NCBI GenBank assembly: GCA_017556765.1
Contig: JAFYME010000055.1
Coordinates: 1 to 43,415 of the forward strand
DNA: 43,415 nt
Direction: 5' to 3'
From: Bacteroidales bacterium
GTDB taxonomy: Bacteria; Bacteroidota; Bacteroidia; Bacteroidales; UBA932
A program made the translations under genes and the position numbers. This document shows positions 1-10,332 of this stretch, piece by piece (within the stretch, counting starts at the first letter, position 1; the number at the start of each line of letters is the position of its first letter). Below the pieces are notes generated by a model, which was given only the letters and a program-made list of their open reading frames with translations, had not been told where the DNA came from and did no database searches.

Positions 1-613
1 TCTGGTCTGTGTTGAGGAGTGACATGTAACCCTCACGACCGCCCCAGAATACATAGTTCTGACCGCCGAGCTCGATAGTTGCGTCGATAGCGTTCTTGAT
101 CTGAACAGCAGCGCGTGCTACAACGTCGAAATCAGGATTTGTAGCTGCACCGTTCATATATCTCTTGTTACCGAATACGTTAGCTGTTCCCCAAAGGAGC
201 TTGATACCAGTCTCAGCCTGCTTCTCCTTAAGATAAGCTACAACAGCCTTGAGGTTTGCCTCGTACTCCTCAACGTTTGCACCCTCGTCAACGAGGTCTA
301 CATCGTGGAAGCAATAGTACTCGATACCCATCTTCTGCATGAACTCGAAGCCTGCGTCAACCTTAGCCTTAGCAACCTCTACAGCATCAGAAGCAGCATT
401 CCATGGGAATGACTTTGTACCGCCACCGAACTGGTCAGCACCCTCTGCGCAGAGTGTGTGCCACCAAGCCATAGCGAACTTGAGCCACTCAGCCATAGTC
501 TTGCCGAGGACTACCTTGTTTGCGTCATAATAACGGAAAGCCATTGGGTTCTTGCTCTCCTTGCCTTCGAACTGGATCTTACCGATACCAGGGAAAAATT
601 CTTTTGTTGCCAT
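1..613 (-). CDS. xylA: Xylose isomerase, N-terminal part (cut by window edge)
   Basis: Converts D-xylose to D-xylulose in the cytoplasm, the first step of xylose catabolism. I translated it by hand because the gene runs off the window. It starts at the ATG at 611-613 with [20 protein letters not shown] and reads about 204 codons to base 1 without a stop. Xylose isomerase hallmarks include [19 protein letters not shown], the YYCFHDVDL strand carrying the active-site His, and [20 protein letters not shown]. The family is about 440 residues, so less than half is here and the metal-binding residues fall outside. It starts 36 bases after the xylB stop, so the two are probably co-transcribed in the order xylB-xylA. 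Identification is near certain. Confidence 0.97.
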   Translation of the reverse strand, partial: MATKEFFPGIGKIQFEGKESKNPMAFRYYDANKVVLGKTMAEWLKFAMAWWHTLCAEGADQFGGGTKSFPWNAASDAVEVAKAKVDAGFEFMQKMGIEYYCFHDVDLVDEGANVEEYEANLKAVVAYLKEKQAETGIKLLWGTANVFGNKRYMNGAATNPDFDVVARAAVQIKNAIDATIELGGQNYVFWGGREGYMSLLNTDQ

Positions 614-649
614 AATTTAAAATTGGTTATTAATTGATTGATTGTTTGT

Positions 650-2122
650 TTATTTTTCAAGTCGAGACTTCCACACCTCATAAGCAGCTGCATACTCGTC
701 AACATCTGACGGTTCGATCACTGCAAGCTTCTCGAGAGTTGCGAACGCCTCTGTATTATCCTTATATATACCAGCTCCGATACCGGCACCCTTAGCAGCA
801 CCTACAGAACCGTCTGTGTCATAGAGATCGATCACAGCGCCTGTCACACCAGCGAGAGTGTTGCGGAAGATAGGGCTGAGGAACATGTTAGCATGACCGG
901 CATGGATCTTATTTACCTTCATACCCATCTGCTCCATGATTTCGATACCATACTTGAATGAGAATACGATACCCTCCTGAGCTGCACGAAGGAGATGAGC
1001 CTTGCTGTGTACGTTGAAGTTCACTCCGTGGAGAGAGCAACCTACCTCCTTATTCTCAAGCATACGCTCAGCACCGTTTCCGAAAGGAAGGACGCTTACA
1101 CCTGCGCTACCGATAGGCGCGAGAGCCGCAAGGTCGTTCATGTCTGAATAAGAGATTCCCTCAGGCGCTACATTTCTCTTCATCCAAGAGTTGAGGATAC
1201 CTGTTCCGTTGATGCAGAGAAGTACTCCGAGACGAGTCTGCTCTGCTGTATGGTTTACATGCGCGAATGTGTTCACGCGAGACTTAGGGTCATAGTTAAC
1301 TTCACCGAGGACACCATATACAACACCTGAAGTACCGGCTGTAGAAGCGATTTCGCCAGGGTTGAATACATTGAGTGACAATGCGTTGTTTGGCTGGTCA
1401 CCACCACGGTATGTGATAGGGATACCTGCTGCGAGTCCAAGCTCTGCCGCAGCTGCCTCACTTACTCTTCCCTGCTCTGAGAATGTAGGGCGGATTTCAG
1501 GAATGAGGCCCTTGTCAAATCCGTAGTAATCCATCAGAAGGTCGGCTGTAGAGTTCTCCGCGAAGTCCCAAAGCATTCCTTCAGAAAGACCTGATACTGT
1601 TGTGCAGACCTCACCGGTGAGCTTCATGGCGATATAATCACCAGGAAGCATGATCTTGTAGATCTTTGCATAGAGTTCAGGCTCGTTCTCCTTCACCCAT
1701 GCAAGCTTCGACGCTGTGAAGTTACCTGGAGAGTTCAGGAGATGGCTGAGACAACGCTCATGTCCGATCTCATCAAAAGCCTTCTGTCCGTAAGGTACAG
1801 CGCGAGAGTCGCACCAGATGATTGAAGGACGAAGTACATTGAGATTCTTGTCAACACAAACGAGACCATGCATCTGATATGAAATACCGATTGCCTTGAT
1901 GTCCTTAGGATCCACTCCCGAACCAGACAATACTGATGATGTCGCAAGCTTGAGGTTCTCCCACCATGCTGACGGGTCCTGTTCTGCCCAACCCGGCTTT
2001 ACTGCCATGATTGCGGCTTCAGATTTTGGATAGAATGCAGAGCTGAGACATTTGCCAGTCTGAGCATCTACGAGGCTCGCCTTTACCGACGAACTTCCGA
2101 TATCGTAACCAAGAAGATACAT
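650..2122 (-). CDS. xylB: Xylulokinase (FGGY family)
   Basis: Phosphorylates D-xylulose to xylulose 5-phosphate with ATP in the cytoplasm. The protein is 490 residues, normal for the family. The N-terminal phosphate-binding loop is GYDIGSSSVK (residues 5-14). GWAEQDPSAWW (44-54) and the MHGLV segment (84-88) are typical of pentulose kinases. The RGGDQPNNA motif places the catalytic aspartate at D242, and STAGTSGVVYG is the C-domain nucleotide-binding loop. The xylA partner downstream makes xylulose the obvious substrate over other FGGY sugars. The ATG at 2120-2122 lies about 27 bases downstream of a good promoter -7 element, which supports this start. Confidence 0.96.
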   Translation of the reverse strand: MYLLGYDIGSSSVKASLVDAQTGKCLSSAFYPKSEAAIMAVKPGWAEQDPSAWWENLKLATSSVLSGSGVDPKDIKAIGISYQMHGLVCVDKNLNVLRPSIIWCDSRAVPYGQKAFDEIGHERCLSHLLNSPGNFTASKLAWVKENEPELYAKIYKIMLPGDYIAMKLTGEVCTTVSGLSEGMLWDFAENSTADLLMDYYGFDKGLIPEIRPTFSEQGRVSEAAAAELGLAAGIPITYRGGDQPNNALSLNVFNPGEIASTAGTSGVVYGVLGEVNYDPKSRVNTFAHVNHTAEQTRLGVLLCINGTGILNSWMKRNVAPEGISYSDMNDLAALAPIGSAGVSVLPFGNGAERMLENKEVGCSLHGVNFNVHSKAHLLRAAQEGIVFSFKYGIEIMEQMGMKVNKIHAGHANMFLSPIFRNTLAGVTGAVIDLYDTDGSVGAAKGAGIGAGIYKDNTEAFATLEKLAVIEPSDVDEYAAAYEVWKSRLEK

Positions 2123-2148
2123 ATTGTTAGTTTAGTTTTAATGTCTTA

Positions 2149-2180
2149 CAAATATAAATATTATTCATCAGAAAAATCAA
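2149..2180 (-). promoter_or_regulatory. Bacteroidota-type promoter of xylBA
   Basis: On the minus strand, TATATTTG (2149-2156) matches the Bacteroidota -7 consensus TAnnTTTG. A TTG (2178-2180) sits 21 bases upstream as a possible -33 element. It lies in the 140-base gap between GH95 and xylB and implies a short leader of about 20 bases. It suggests xylBA can be expressed separately from the upstream GH31-GH95 unit. No convincing GH95 terminator was seen in this gap. Confidence 0.6.
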
Positions 2181-2262
2181 TGTTGGACAAAAGATACTTT
2201 CAATTCTGTTTCAATATTGATAAACTATATTTCAAATCCCACAAATAACGGATGTAACATAG

Positions 2263-4728
2263 CTATTTTGATACAAAAATGTAAGTTTTTCCAGGTTCTG
2301 TCTCGACATCATAGAGATTGACCTCTGGCTGAGGCTCCATGCCGAGCTTGGACGAATCTTTTATTATCGGGCTTGCCACCACTGGAGTCGCATAGTAAGG
2401 ATTAGAGTTTTCGCCCTCTACCAAAGCAAGAGCATTTCCGTTCTTTTCGGCAAGTTCAGCCGCTGTTCTGATCCTGAGATTTCCTCCAAGACGAGAAACG
2501 ACCTTGAGCATTGTGACCTTTCCGTCCTTCCACTCGATATCTACCTCGAAGCCGCCACGGGCTACCAGACCCTTGACCTTTCCGTCCTTCCACCTGTCAG
2601 GGAGAGCCGGGAGAACATGGAGAGCTCCGTCATGGCTCTGAAGGAACATTTCTGCAATACCGGCAGCGCAGCCAAAGTTTCCGTCGATCTGGAACGGTGG
2701 ATGCGCGTCGAAGAGGTTCGGATATGTACCGCCCTTGCCCCAGAAACCTGTGCTTCCGGCTGGAGTGAGTTGATCGGTGATGAGCTTGTATGCCCTGTTT
2801 CCGTCAAGAAGACGTGCCCAAAGACAAACCTTCCATCCCATAGACCATCCTGTTGCAGGGTCACCACGGTAATTCAACGAGTTGCGGGCTGCCGCAAAGA
2901 GTTCCGGAGTTCTCCAAGGAGAGATCTGGTTGCCAGGGAAAAGACCGTAAAGATGAGATACATGGCGATGGTGGTCATTCGGATTGTCCCAGTCATGCAT
3001 CCACTCCTGAAGCTGTCCATGCTGTCCGATCTGCATAGGAGCCATCTTTTCCATAGCTGCGGCAAGCTGCTGAGGGAATGAGTCATCCTCACCGAGAATA
3101 TCGGCTGCAGAGATGATATTGGTGAAGAGTTCAGAGATCATCTGATTGTCCATTGTGGTACCTGCACAGATGGTAACATCGCCGGGATCACGCAGGAAAG
3201 CATTTTCAGGAGAATTAGAAGGGGCTACGACAAGCCAACCGTTCTCAGGCTCCACGATCATGAAGTCAAGGAAGAATTCGGCTGCACCCTTCATGATCGG
3301 ATACACCTCAGCAAGGAATTCCTTGTCGCCTGTATGGAGATAATGCTCCCAGAGGTGACGGCAGAACCAAGCTCCTCCTGTAGGCCACATTCCTGAAGCG
3401 GCAAAGTCCACCGGTCCTGTAATACGCCAGATATCTGTATTGTGGTGGAGAACCCAGCCTTTGGCTCCATACATTGTCTTTGCTGTCTCCGCACCAGTCT
3501 CGGCAACTTCCTTCACCATCTTGATGAACGGCTCATGGAGCTCTGAAAGGTTTGTCACCTCTGCAGGCCAGTAGTTCATCTCGACGTTGATGTTGGTAGT
3601 ATACTTGCTGTCCCATGCAGGATTGAGGCTGTTCGCCCATATACCCTGGAGGTTTGCAGGCTGTCCGCCCGGCTGTGAGCTGCATATGAGAAGATATCTT
3701 CCGAACTGGAAATAGAGCTCGGCAAGCTGAGGGTCATCGCCCTGAGCAAACTCACGCACTCGTACATCTGTAGTATTGGACGCAGCCTCTGTAGTACCAA
3801 GATCGAGTTCCACTCTGTCGAAACACTCGGCATACAGAGCTGTATGGGCCTTCTTCATAGCCTTGAATTTCTTTGAAAAAGCCGCATCCAGGGCCGCCAG
3901 AGCCTTCTTGTCCGGATCTGCAGAAATGTCCTTATAGTTCACGAAGCTTGTTCCTGTAGATATGAATACGGTAGCCTCAGTCGCGCCTGCGAGAGAAAGT
4001 CCGGCCTCTGTAGCCTCAAGCTTTCCGCCGTTATGGGCGACACGTACTCGTGTGACGAACTGCACTTTTCCTTCCAGTCCTTCCTGATCGCCTGTTGTGG
4101 CACGAAGCACGATATCACTGCCCTCTACCTCAACAGTATGCTTCTTATGAGGAGAAACAAGTGATGCATCAAATGTGATCTTTCCCTTTTCAGAAGCAGA
4201 AAGATTTACAGCAACCACATCATCCGCAAAAGAAGAAATCACCTCTCTAGTATATTCAACTCCGTCAACTGTATATTTTACAGAAGCTACTGCCTTGGAG
4301 ATATCAAGGTCTCTGTAATATGACAAAGGGGTCTCATGACCCGGGAAATCAAGATAGAGGTCACCGATTGTCTGGTATGACATTCCGTGATTGGTCTTGA
4401 AGAAGATCTTCTGGTCGACCATATCCTGAGCCGCCCTGTACTTTCCGTCAAATATGAGCTGTCTTATCTCATCCAATGCGCCTTCCTCGACGTCGGGGTT
4501 CGCATTGCTGTTAGGCTGACCCGCCCATACAGTCTCTTCATTAAGCTGAATCTGTTCACGCTCCGAGCCACCGAACACCATGGCTCCAAGCCTTCCGTTT
4601 CCAACAGGAAGAGCCTCGACCCACTGAGCTGCAGGCTCATCATACCAAAGTTTAAGATCCGTCGGCTCCTCCTTTACCGGAGCACATGCTGCGGCAATGA
4701 ATGCCAATGCTGAAAGAAATCTTTTCAT
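2263..4728 (-). CDS. GH95 lipoprotein, alpha-L-fucosidase or alpha-L-galactosidase
   Basis: Glycoside hydrolase family 95, an inverting enzyme removing terminal alpha-L-fucose or alpha-L-galactose. It is 821 residues, full length for the family. A short signal peptide ends at AACAP, so it is probably a periplasmic or surface lipoprotein. The GH95 N-terminal domain opens with [15 protein letters not shown] and LNEETVWAG. The (alpha/alpha)6 barrel carries [12 protein letters not shown] (about residue 381, the catalytic Asn pair region), [10 protein letters not shown] (about 506, catalytic Glu) and FQIDGNFG (about 679, catalytic Asp). It starts 10 bases after the GH31 gene, so the two form one unit. 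In Bacteroides complex-xylan loci a GH95 removes L-galactose from arabinoxylan side chains, which fits here, but fucosidase activity cannot be excluded from sequence. Confidence 0.9.
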   Translation of the reverse strand: MKRFLSALAFIAAACAPVKEEPTDLKLWYDEPAAQWVEALPVGNGRLGAMVFGGSEREQIQLNEETVWAGQPNSNANPDVEEGALDEIRQLIFDGKYRAAQDMVDQKIFFKTNHGMSYQTIGDLYLDFPGHETPLSYYRDLDISKAVASVKYTVDGVEYTREVISSFADDVVAVNLSASEKGKITFDASLVSPHKKHTVEVEGSDIVLRATTGDQEGLEGKVQFVTRVRVAHNGGKLEATEAGLSLAGATEATVFISTGTSFVNYKDISADPDKKALAALDAAFSKKFKAMKKAHTALYAECFDRVELDLGTTEAASNTTDVRVREFAQGDDPQLAELYFQFGRYLLICSSQPGGQPANLQGIWANSLNPAWDSKYTTNINVEMNYWPAEVTNLSELHEPFIKMVKEVAETGAETAKTMYGAKGWVLHHNTDIWRITGPVDFAASGMWPTGGAWFCRHLWEHYLHTGDKEFLAEVYPIMKGAAEFFLDFMIVEPENGWLVVAPSNSPENAFLRDPGDVTICAGTTMDNQMISELFTNIISAADILGEDDSFPQQLAAAMEKMAPMQIGQHGQLQEWMHDWDNPNDHHRHVSHLYGLFPGNQISPWRTPELFAAARNSLNYRGDPATGWSMGWKVCLWARLLDGNRAYKLITDQLTPAGSTGFWGKGGTYPNLFDAHPPFQIDGNFGCAAGIAEMFLQSHDGALHVLPALPDRWKDGKVKGLVARGGFEVDIEWKDGKVTMLKVVSRLGGNLRIRTAAELAEKNGNALALVEGENSNPYYATPVVASPIIKDSSKLGMEPQPEVNLYDVETEPGKTYIFVSK

Positions 4729-4738
4729 AGAATAAATG

Positions 4739-7591
4739 TTATAATGTGACCTTCACTGAAAGTCCGTTGTACTTCACTGTCTGCGTCTTTCCGACTCCAT
4801 CCTTCGAAACCGGGATTATGTTGAGCACTCTCTCCTGAAGCATTCCAGGGAACTCACCCTTTCTGTCTTCGATAGTAAGCGTCCTTGTATCTTCGTCATA
4901 TCCGAAACCGATCATCGAATATGCTCCCTTCTCATAATTGTAGTTCACATTCTCGTCCTCATAGAGGGTGAACGAAGCGTCTGCGCCTTGATACACATAA
5001 AGATCGATCACGTCAGCCGATTTCTGATCCGTCCACTGGATCTCAGGGCCGCACGGCACGATAGAACCGGCACGCACATAAAGAGGCATTCGGCCATATG
5101 GAGCCGTAACTGCCTGAGCAGCACCGCCTTCCACAAACTCATTGTCATAGAAGTCATACCATCCGGCACAGTTCGGGAAGTACACCTCTCGCTCGCGAGC
5201 GCCATATTCATATACCGGAGCGACAAGGAACGACGGACCGAACATGTATGTATCGCCTATATTCATGACATTCTCATCATCCATGAAGTCCATCACCAGC
5301 GGACGCATGATCGTATAATCCTCGAACCAGGTCATGCCTGCCAATGAGTATATATACGGCATAAGGGTATAGCGAAGCTTTGTATAGTAGACTATGGATT
5401 CATAGGCAGGATGGCCCTCAGGGGCGATTTCCCATGGCTCGCGAAATGGATACTGGCCGTGGGCACGGAAGAGAGGACAGAATGCTCCGAACTGGAACCA
5501 GCGGGTATTGAGCTCACGCCACTCCTTCTGATCGGCATTCTCGACTCCGGTACGGTTGTAGACCTCCTGACCTGCCACAAAACGATTCTCGACGCAGAAT
5601 CCGCCTATGTCCATGGTCCAATACGGCACGCCGCTGACAGCGAAGTTGAGGCCTGCGGAAATCTGGGCCTTCATGTCTTCCCAACGCGTCGCGATATCAC
5701 CGCTCCATGTAGCTGTCGAATATCTCTGAAGTCCGGCAAAGCCGCTGCGGGTAAGCAGGAAGACGCGCTTGTCATTGTCTGCGCCACGCTGACCATTGTA
5801 TATCGCATCCGCATTCACGATCGAATATGCATTGAAGTACTCTGTCGACGAGCCCAGAGCTGTCGGGCCGCAGAGAGCCTTGCGGTAGTCCATGTCTGTA
5901 CAGTCGCGGATATTCGGCTCGGAAGCATCCATCCACCATGCATCGATGCCGAGAGGATAGTAATGTTCGTACATCTGCTGCCAGAAAAGCTCACGTGCCC
6001 CTTCTGCATAGGCATCATAGAAGCCGTAGAGATATCCCTGTCCGATCCAGTCGCGGATACCGTCCTCGTACGCCTTGTTGTACATCCATCCCTTGTCGTT
6101 GAACTCCTTGTAATGCTCTGTATCGACATAGAACTTCGGCCACACCGATATCATCATGCGTCCTCCGAGGTTATGGATCGAATCCACCATCGCCTTAGGA
6201 TCAGGGAACCTTGCAGGGTCGAATTCATGGCTTCCCCAGGCATCCTCTTCCCAATGGCTCCAATCCATCACAATATTATCTATCGGTATATTCCTCTTTC
6301 TGAAGCCCTCCAGAGCCTCAATCATCTCGGTCGATGTCTTGTATCTTTCACGGCTCTGCCAGTATCCCATGGCCCATTTCGGCATGATCTGGGCCTTTCC
6401 GGTAAGCGTGCGGTATCCGCTGATGACTTCATCCATATCTTCTCCGGCTATGAAGTACCAGTCCATCTGCTGAGTCATCTCGCTCCACCACTGATGCTTT
6501 GCCTGCTGGACAGGATCCACGACATCATACACACGGAGTCCGCAGTATGAAACGTCGCCGTCCGGCTTCCACTCCACCTTCAGAGGAGTCCTCTCACCTG
6601 CCTCAAGACGTACGGTGAACTTGTATGCATTAGGATTCCACGCAGTCCTCCAACGCTCCGGAACCACAGTCTCGCCTCCTACTGTCACGGTCGTATATCC
6701 TGCATAATAGAGTATGAACTGATAGTCACCTGACTGCGATGCCTCGATCTCACCTTCATATGTGACCTCGGATCCATAGAATCGGAAGTCTTCCGGTAGA
6801 TTCACCACGCGGGCCATCTGAGGCGCCACAAGATGTTCGAAATAGAGCTGAGGCTCCTCGCGGACCAATGTTTCACCCTGGGCAGGACGATATATTCCAG
6901 TCAGGCAGCCTTCCTTACCGTTGTTGTCGTAAAGCCTGAACACATCGCCAAGCTGCTTGTAATCCGAAGGATTGCCGAAACGCATCATCGAATAGCTGTC
7001 CATAAGGACGCCGTATCCCTTGTTTGAAACTATGAATGGAATCGAAACCTTGGTATTGTACTGGAAGAGCTCTTCGTTCTTTCCCTTGTAGTTGAATTCA
7101 TCAGCCTGATGTTGTCCCAGACCATAGAATGCCTCATCTTCCGGCGAATCGAAGATCTGGCGGAAGCTGTAACCTGTGGTCCCGTCGACCTCGATCGGTT
7201 CAAAGGACTTTCCGCCTCCGGCCTGTTCCTGAAGGATCACGTTTCCTTCCATATCTTCAAAGGCGACTTCTCCGGTTTCAAGGCTCACATTTGCCACAAC
7301 CGATGCTGTGGAAACCGAAAGGACACCATCCTTTTCTGAAACAGCAAAATCGGCCGTCTGAGTCTGCGGAAGGACCACAAGACTCTCATTATCAGCGAAT
7401 TTCTTCTCCGGAGTAGCCGACACATGGATTATCTTATCTCCCAGAACCTCAAGACGCACAAGGGCTGGACCGCCCTCGACAGGCTGCTGAACCTTCACAG
7501 TCACGCCCTTCTCATTCTGCTTATAATCCCATGAACATCCATTCAGAGCCAGTCCCGCAAGCAGGAGCAAGGAAACATATTTTGCCTTCAT
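4739..7591 (-). CDS. GH31 lipoprotein with PA14 module, probable alpha-xylosidase
   Basis: Retaining alpha-glycosidase of family GH31, most likely removing alpha-linked xylose from oligosaccharides. The open frame extends to 7765, but the start is taken at 7591, where [20 protein letters not shown] is a clear lipoprotein signal. The extra 58 residues would be unstructured and would run through a promoter and into the terminator of the upstream operon. Order: N-terminal GH31 sandwich, an inserted PA14 module (about residues 245-350, with [19 protein letters not shown]), then the barrel with nucleophile Asp in WWMDASEPN (about 555) and acid/base Asp in WSGDIATRW (about 631), then C-terminal sandwiches. 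A PA14 insertion is known in bacterial GH31 alpha-xylosidases such as Cellvibrio Xyl31A. It shares a unit with the GH95 gene downstream. Confidence 0.9.
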   Translation of the reverse strand: MKAKYVSLLLLAGLALNGCSWDYKQNEKGVTVKVQQPVEGGPALVRLEVLGDKIIHVSATPEKKFADNESLVVLPQTQTADFAVSEKDGVLSVSTASVVANVSLETGEVAFEDMEGNVILQEQAGGGKSFEPIEVDGTTGYSFRQIFDSPEDEAFYGLGQHQADEFNYKGKNEELFQYNTKVSIPFIVSNKGYGVLMDSYSMMRFGNPSDYKQLGDVFRLYDNNGKEGCLTGIYRPAQGETLVREEPQLYFEHLVAPQMARVVNLPEDFRFYGSEVTYEGEIEASQSGDYQFILYYAGYTTVTVGGETVVPERWRTAWNPNAYKFTVRLEAGERTPLKVEWKPDGDVSYCGLRVYDVVDPVQQAKHQWWSEMTQQMDWYFIAGEDMDEVISGYRTLTGKAQIMPKWAMGYWQSRERYKTSTEMIEALEGFRKRNIPIDNIVMDWSHWEEDAWGSHEFDPARFPDPKAMVDSIHNLGGRMMISVWPKFYVDTEHYKEFNDKGWMYNKAYEDGIRDWIGQGYLYGFYDAYAEGARELFWQQMYEHYYPLGIDAWWMDASEPNIRDCTDMDYRKALCGPTALGSSTEYFNAYSIVNADAIYNGQRGADNDKRVFLLTRSGFAGLQRYSTATWSGDIATRWEDMKAQISAGLNFAVSGVPYWTMDIGGFCVENRFVAGQEVYNRTGVENADQKEWRELNTRWFQFGAFCPLFRAHGQYPFREPWEIAPEGHPAYESIVYYTKLRYTLMPYIYSLAGMTWFEDYTIMRPLVMDFMDDENVMNIGDTYMFGPSFLVAPVYEYGAREREVYFPNCAGWYDFYDNEFVEGGAAQAVTAPYGRMPLYVRAGSIVPCGPEIQWTDQKSADVIDLYVYQGADASFTLYEDENVNYNYEKGAYSMIGFGYDEDTRTLTIEDRKGEFPGMLQERVLNIIPVSKDGVGKTQTVKYNGLSVKVTL

Positions 7592-7639
7592 ATCCGGTAT
7601 AGTTTTAGTGGTCAGCCCGAGAGTGGAAACGGGCAACCA

Positions 7640-7647
7640 CAAATATA
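7640..7647 (-). promoter_or_regulatory. Candidate promoter -7 element of GH31-GH95
   Basis: TATATTTG on the minus strand matches TAnnTTTG, 48 bases upstream of the chosen GH31 start and directly after the terminator of the seven-gene operon. No clear -33 TTTG lies at the right spacing. The position between a terminator and a start codon is the main support. Confidence 0.5.
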
Positions 7648-7683
7648 ATGAATTATATGGATTTTCATCATAAGGGATGGCAT

Positions 7684-7718
7684 AAAAACAGCCGGAAGAC
7701 CATCTCGGCCATCCGGCT
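7684..7718 (-). terminator. Rho-independent terminator of the seven-gene operon
   Basis: On the minus strand, AGCCGGA (7712-7718) pairs with TCCGGCT (7690-7696), with further partial pairing inside, followed by a TTTTT run (7684-7688). It lies 25 bases after the stop of the HdeD-like gene and so closes the operon that begins at 17997. Confidence 0.8.
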
Positions 7719-7742
7719 GCCACTAACACTACACTACTCAAT

Positions 7743-8339
7743 TCAGCGGGCTTCTTCCTTATCAAAGTTCAGATGTATTCCTTTAAGCTTCATAGACAAA
7801 GAGCAGAGAAGGATTCCGAAAACGATTAAGCCTACGCCCGCCATGACTATGACAGTGGCAATTCCTGCACCAAACGGATTCACAAGCACAAGAATCGACA
7901 GAAGAAGCATCAGAATTCCGCCAGCCGTGAGCATTCCTCCTCCCTGTATGCCGAACGTATCGAAATCACCAGAGAAACCCAGAAGCACGAAGCTGTTATA
8001 AAGAAGCCAGAAACCGAGCATGACAGGCAGCAGAGCGACAGTCACTCCCGGATAGATACACAGAAAGAGTCCGAGGATCAGGTCCAGAACTCCCCCGACA
8101 ATGACATATCCCCTCATCATCAGATAATTGCCGCTTGCCGAGGCCGCAATAAGCTTCGCAGCACCGACAATAAGCATGATGACTCCCGTGAGGATACTCA
8201 AGGCAACATAACTTTCAAGCGGGAACGCAAACACAGCGATGCCGGCTGCGATGCAGAATATGCCTGCAACAAGCACAAGCCACCAGTGCTGTACGACACG
8301 GGCGGCTTGCTCAGTAAGTTTTTCAAATCGACGTTTCAT
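7743..8339 (-). CDS. HdeD/DUF308-family membrane protein
   Basis: A 198-residue inner-membrane protein, nearly all hydrophobic. About six membrane helices in three hairpin pairs can be seen, e.g. WWLVLVAGIFCIAAGIAVFA, ALSILTGVIMLIVGAAKLIA and TVIVMAGVGLIVFGILLCSL. Helices recur with small-residue motifs (LVAGIF, LTGVIM, MLTAGGILM), as in the HdeD/DUF308 family. Short basic N and acidic C tails flank them. E. coli HdeD is linked to acid resistance, but the biochemical role of the family is unknown. Here it is the last gene of a seven-gene operon, 35 bases after the GH5 gene and before a terminator, which is unusual for this family and gives no direct clue to function. Confidence 0.8.
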   Translation of the reverse strand: MKRRFEKLTEQAARVVQHWWLVLVAGIFCIAAGIAVFAFPLESYVALSILTGVIMLIVGAAKLIAASASGNYLMMRGYVIVGGVLDLILGLFLCIYPGVTVALLPVMLGFWLLYNSFVLLGFSGDFDTFGIQGGGMLTAGGILMLLLSILVLVNPFGAGIATVIVMAGVGLIVFGILLCSLSMKLKGIHLNFDKEEAR

Positions 8340-8374
8340 GATACTGATAATTTAATCAGCATCGTGAAAGGCAA

Positions 8375-10324
8375 CTATTGTGCTAAAGTGATGCTTTCGA
8401 TCACAAACGGTTTTCCTCCAAGAGACCAGAAACCGGCTATGTATATATGCTCAGGGCTGATCTTGTTGCCGTTCTTGTCCTTCATGGAGTGGAGGTCCAC
8501 AACGACTGTACGGGAATTACCGAAGTCGTACATCGCAGGATCGCTCCAGTAGTTGTTTTTGTCGAAGAGACGGAATGAAACCTGGCTGTCATTGTTGCTT
8601 CCGAGCACGACAGTAAGAGTCTTGAAGCCGGAAATGTCAAGGCCCTCGGCATACTGCCAGCCACCGAAGCCATACTGACCTGTGACAAGAGTCTTTGTCT
8701 CCTCGTCGAAAGACCCTGTCTCCCAGATCGACGGATTGAACATCGCTTCTGTAAGCGGGAACGGAGTGATGACGGTTACATTCACGACCAGTTCCATTGT
8801 AACGCCAGCCTCAGATGAATAAGTAACGGTCACATCTGCCTTGCCTTCCTTCAAGGCGACGAGCTTTCCGCCCTGAACCTTCACGACAGACTCGTCAGAG
8901 CTGGCCACTGAAGCCTTAGCGGTAACGGCGACTTTAGATCCGTCAGAATATACTGCATTGACTATCAAGCTTCTGCTGTCACCCATGCGGATCTCGAGAC
9001 TGTTTTCTATACCCATGATTTCAAGTCCGGAGAGTTCTCCCTCCGCCGAAGCCTTGCCGGCATATTCCTTGAACCAATGATATACAGGCCATGGACATGC
9101 TTCCGGATCATTAAGGAACGTATAGTTTCCCGGAGTGCCTGGGACATCGCGGAACTGCGATAGAAGCTCCTGACCGGTAAAGATCATCCAGCTCACGTTG
9201 CCGGTATTGTCGGCTATGTACTTGAAGTTGGCTCCGAAACCTGTTCCTCCGACAACTCCCGTAATGCTCTTGCCCCATGAAGAGTCATACTTTGCAGGAG
9301 CCCAGTCCATCTCTGTAACCATGATCGGAGCGATTGCTGCTGCCGGTCCTACCTGAGCATCCCATCCACGCTGGAAGCCTTCATATCCGCCTCCCATGAC
9401 TCCTCCGAGCTCTGCGCTTGGCTCTTCCGCATCACTTCCGTACCATCCCGGATAGACATGCACGGCATAACCGATGTTTTCACCTTTGATCGGGTATGTC
9501 GCATAACCTGCATACTGTGACTGGTAGCCCAGACCTGGCACCCAGATTATGTTCCTGCAGTCATTTCCTCTGATCTTGTCTACAATGGCCTGGAAATACT
9601 CTGTAAGCTTCTGGAAATGGCCGTCACCCGAGCTTGCGTATGATCCGTCCGGACCCTTTATGTTGATAGGCTCGTTGGCAAGCTCAAACATGATCCTTCC
9701 ATTGTTCCTGAGCTTCTTATGTTTCGAGACGATATCCCAAACCTTAAGCAGAAACGCCTGATAATCATCGCCTACAGCTATCCTTTCTGGAGAAACTCCC
9801 GGAGGACGCATCACCACATAAAGGCCTTTGCTGACCATATACTCCGCCATCGGCACGAAGACCTCGTCGAGGTATTTCCTGAAACGTGTCTCCGAGAACC
9901 TTTCATGTCCTTCGTAACGTACAGACTCCTGATTCGGATCGTCGCTCCAGTACGGGTCCATATGCATTCTTATGAAATCCATCTCCCAGCCTACAGCAAG
10001 CACCGCGTCTATCATGCGCTTGTTATAGTCCAGACATGCAGCTACGTCATAATTGTTCCAGCCCCAGTCGTTGAAGAAAGGGCTGTAAGTCTGGCCGAAA
10101 CCATGAAGATTCACAATGTTTCCGTCATTGTCCTTGAGATAACGGCCAACCACATTAAGTTCGAAGACCGAATAGTCCGGAATCGTATCCGTATCGGGTT
10201 TCGGCTCCGGCTTCGGATCCACCTTGTCAGGAGGAGTCGGAGGGACCCACTGCGTATGTTCAAAGCACGATGCCGCCATCATGGCAAGAGCAAAGCATGC
10301 AAAAATTCTGAAAAAGTTTTTCAT
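8375..10324 (-). CDS. GH5 lipoprotein, probable endo-xylanase, with Ig-like and C-terminal modules
   Basis: Retaining endo-glycanase of family GH5, presumably acting on xylan on the cell surface. It has 649 residues. Lipobox MMAASC with Cys20, then a Pro/Lys/Asp linker (27-48). The GH5 barrel spans about 55-425, with NLHGFG (72-77), acid/base Glu218 in FELANEP and nucleophile Glu338 in MVTEMDW. A BIG2-type Ig-like domain follows (about 432-518), then a C-terminal beta-rich module of about 125 residues (525-649) that I cannot assign and that may bind carbohydrate. It sits 8 bases after the GH10 gene. Xylan loci of Bacteroides carry GH5 subfamily 21 xylanases, and this could be one; the subfamily needs a search. 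A mannanase or glucanase role is less likely given the neighbours. Confidence 0.85.
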   Translation of the reverse strand: MKNFFRIFACFALAMMAASCFEHTQWVPPTPPDKVDPKPEPKPDTDTIPDYSVFELNVVGRYLKDNDGNIVNLHGFGQTYSPFFNDWGWNNYDVAACLDYNKRMIDAVLAVGWEMDFIRMHMDPYWSDDPNQESVRYEGHERFSETRFRKYLDEVFVPMAEYMVSKGLYVVMRPPGVSPERIAVGDDYQAFLLKVWDIVSKHKKLRNNGRIMFELANEPINIKGPDGSYASSGDGHFQKLTEYFQAIVDKIRGNDCRNIIWVPGLGYQSQYAGYATYPIKGENIGYAVHVYPGWYGSDAEEPSAELGGVMGGGYEGFQRGWDAQVGPAAAIAPIMVTEMDWAPAKYDSSWGKSITGVVGGTGFGANFKYIADNTGNVSWMIFTGQELLSQFRDVPGTPGNYTFLNDPEACPWPVYHWFKEYAGKASAEGELSGLEIMGIENSLEIRMGDSRSLIVNAVYSDGSKVAVTAKASVASSDESVVKVQGGKLVALKEGKADVTVTYSSEAGVTMELVVNVTVITPFPLTEAMFNPSIWETGSFDEETKTLVTGQYGFGGWQYAEGLDISGFKTLTVVLGSNNDSQVSFRLFDKNNYWSDPAMYDFGNSRTVVVDLHSMKDKNGNKISPEHIYIAGFWSLGGKPFVIESITLAQ

Positions 10325-10332
10325 GACTATAA

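Noticed and set aside
5411..6550. 379-codon open frame on the plus strand
   Set aside because: It lies fully opposite the GH31 gene, whose catalytic motifs are intact. The translation is rich in His, Arg, Ile and Cys with no domain, typical of an antisense shadow.
7592..7765. 58-residue N-terminal extension of GH31
   Set aside because: It has no signal peptide, crosses a promoter-like element and the terminator of the upstream operon, and the internal Met at 7591 begins a textbook lipoprotein signal.
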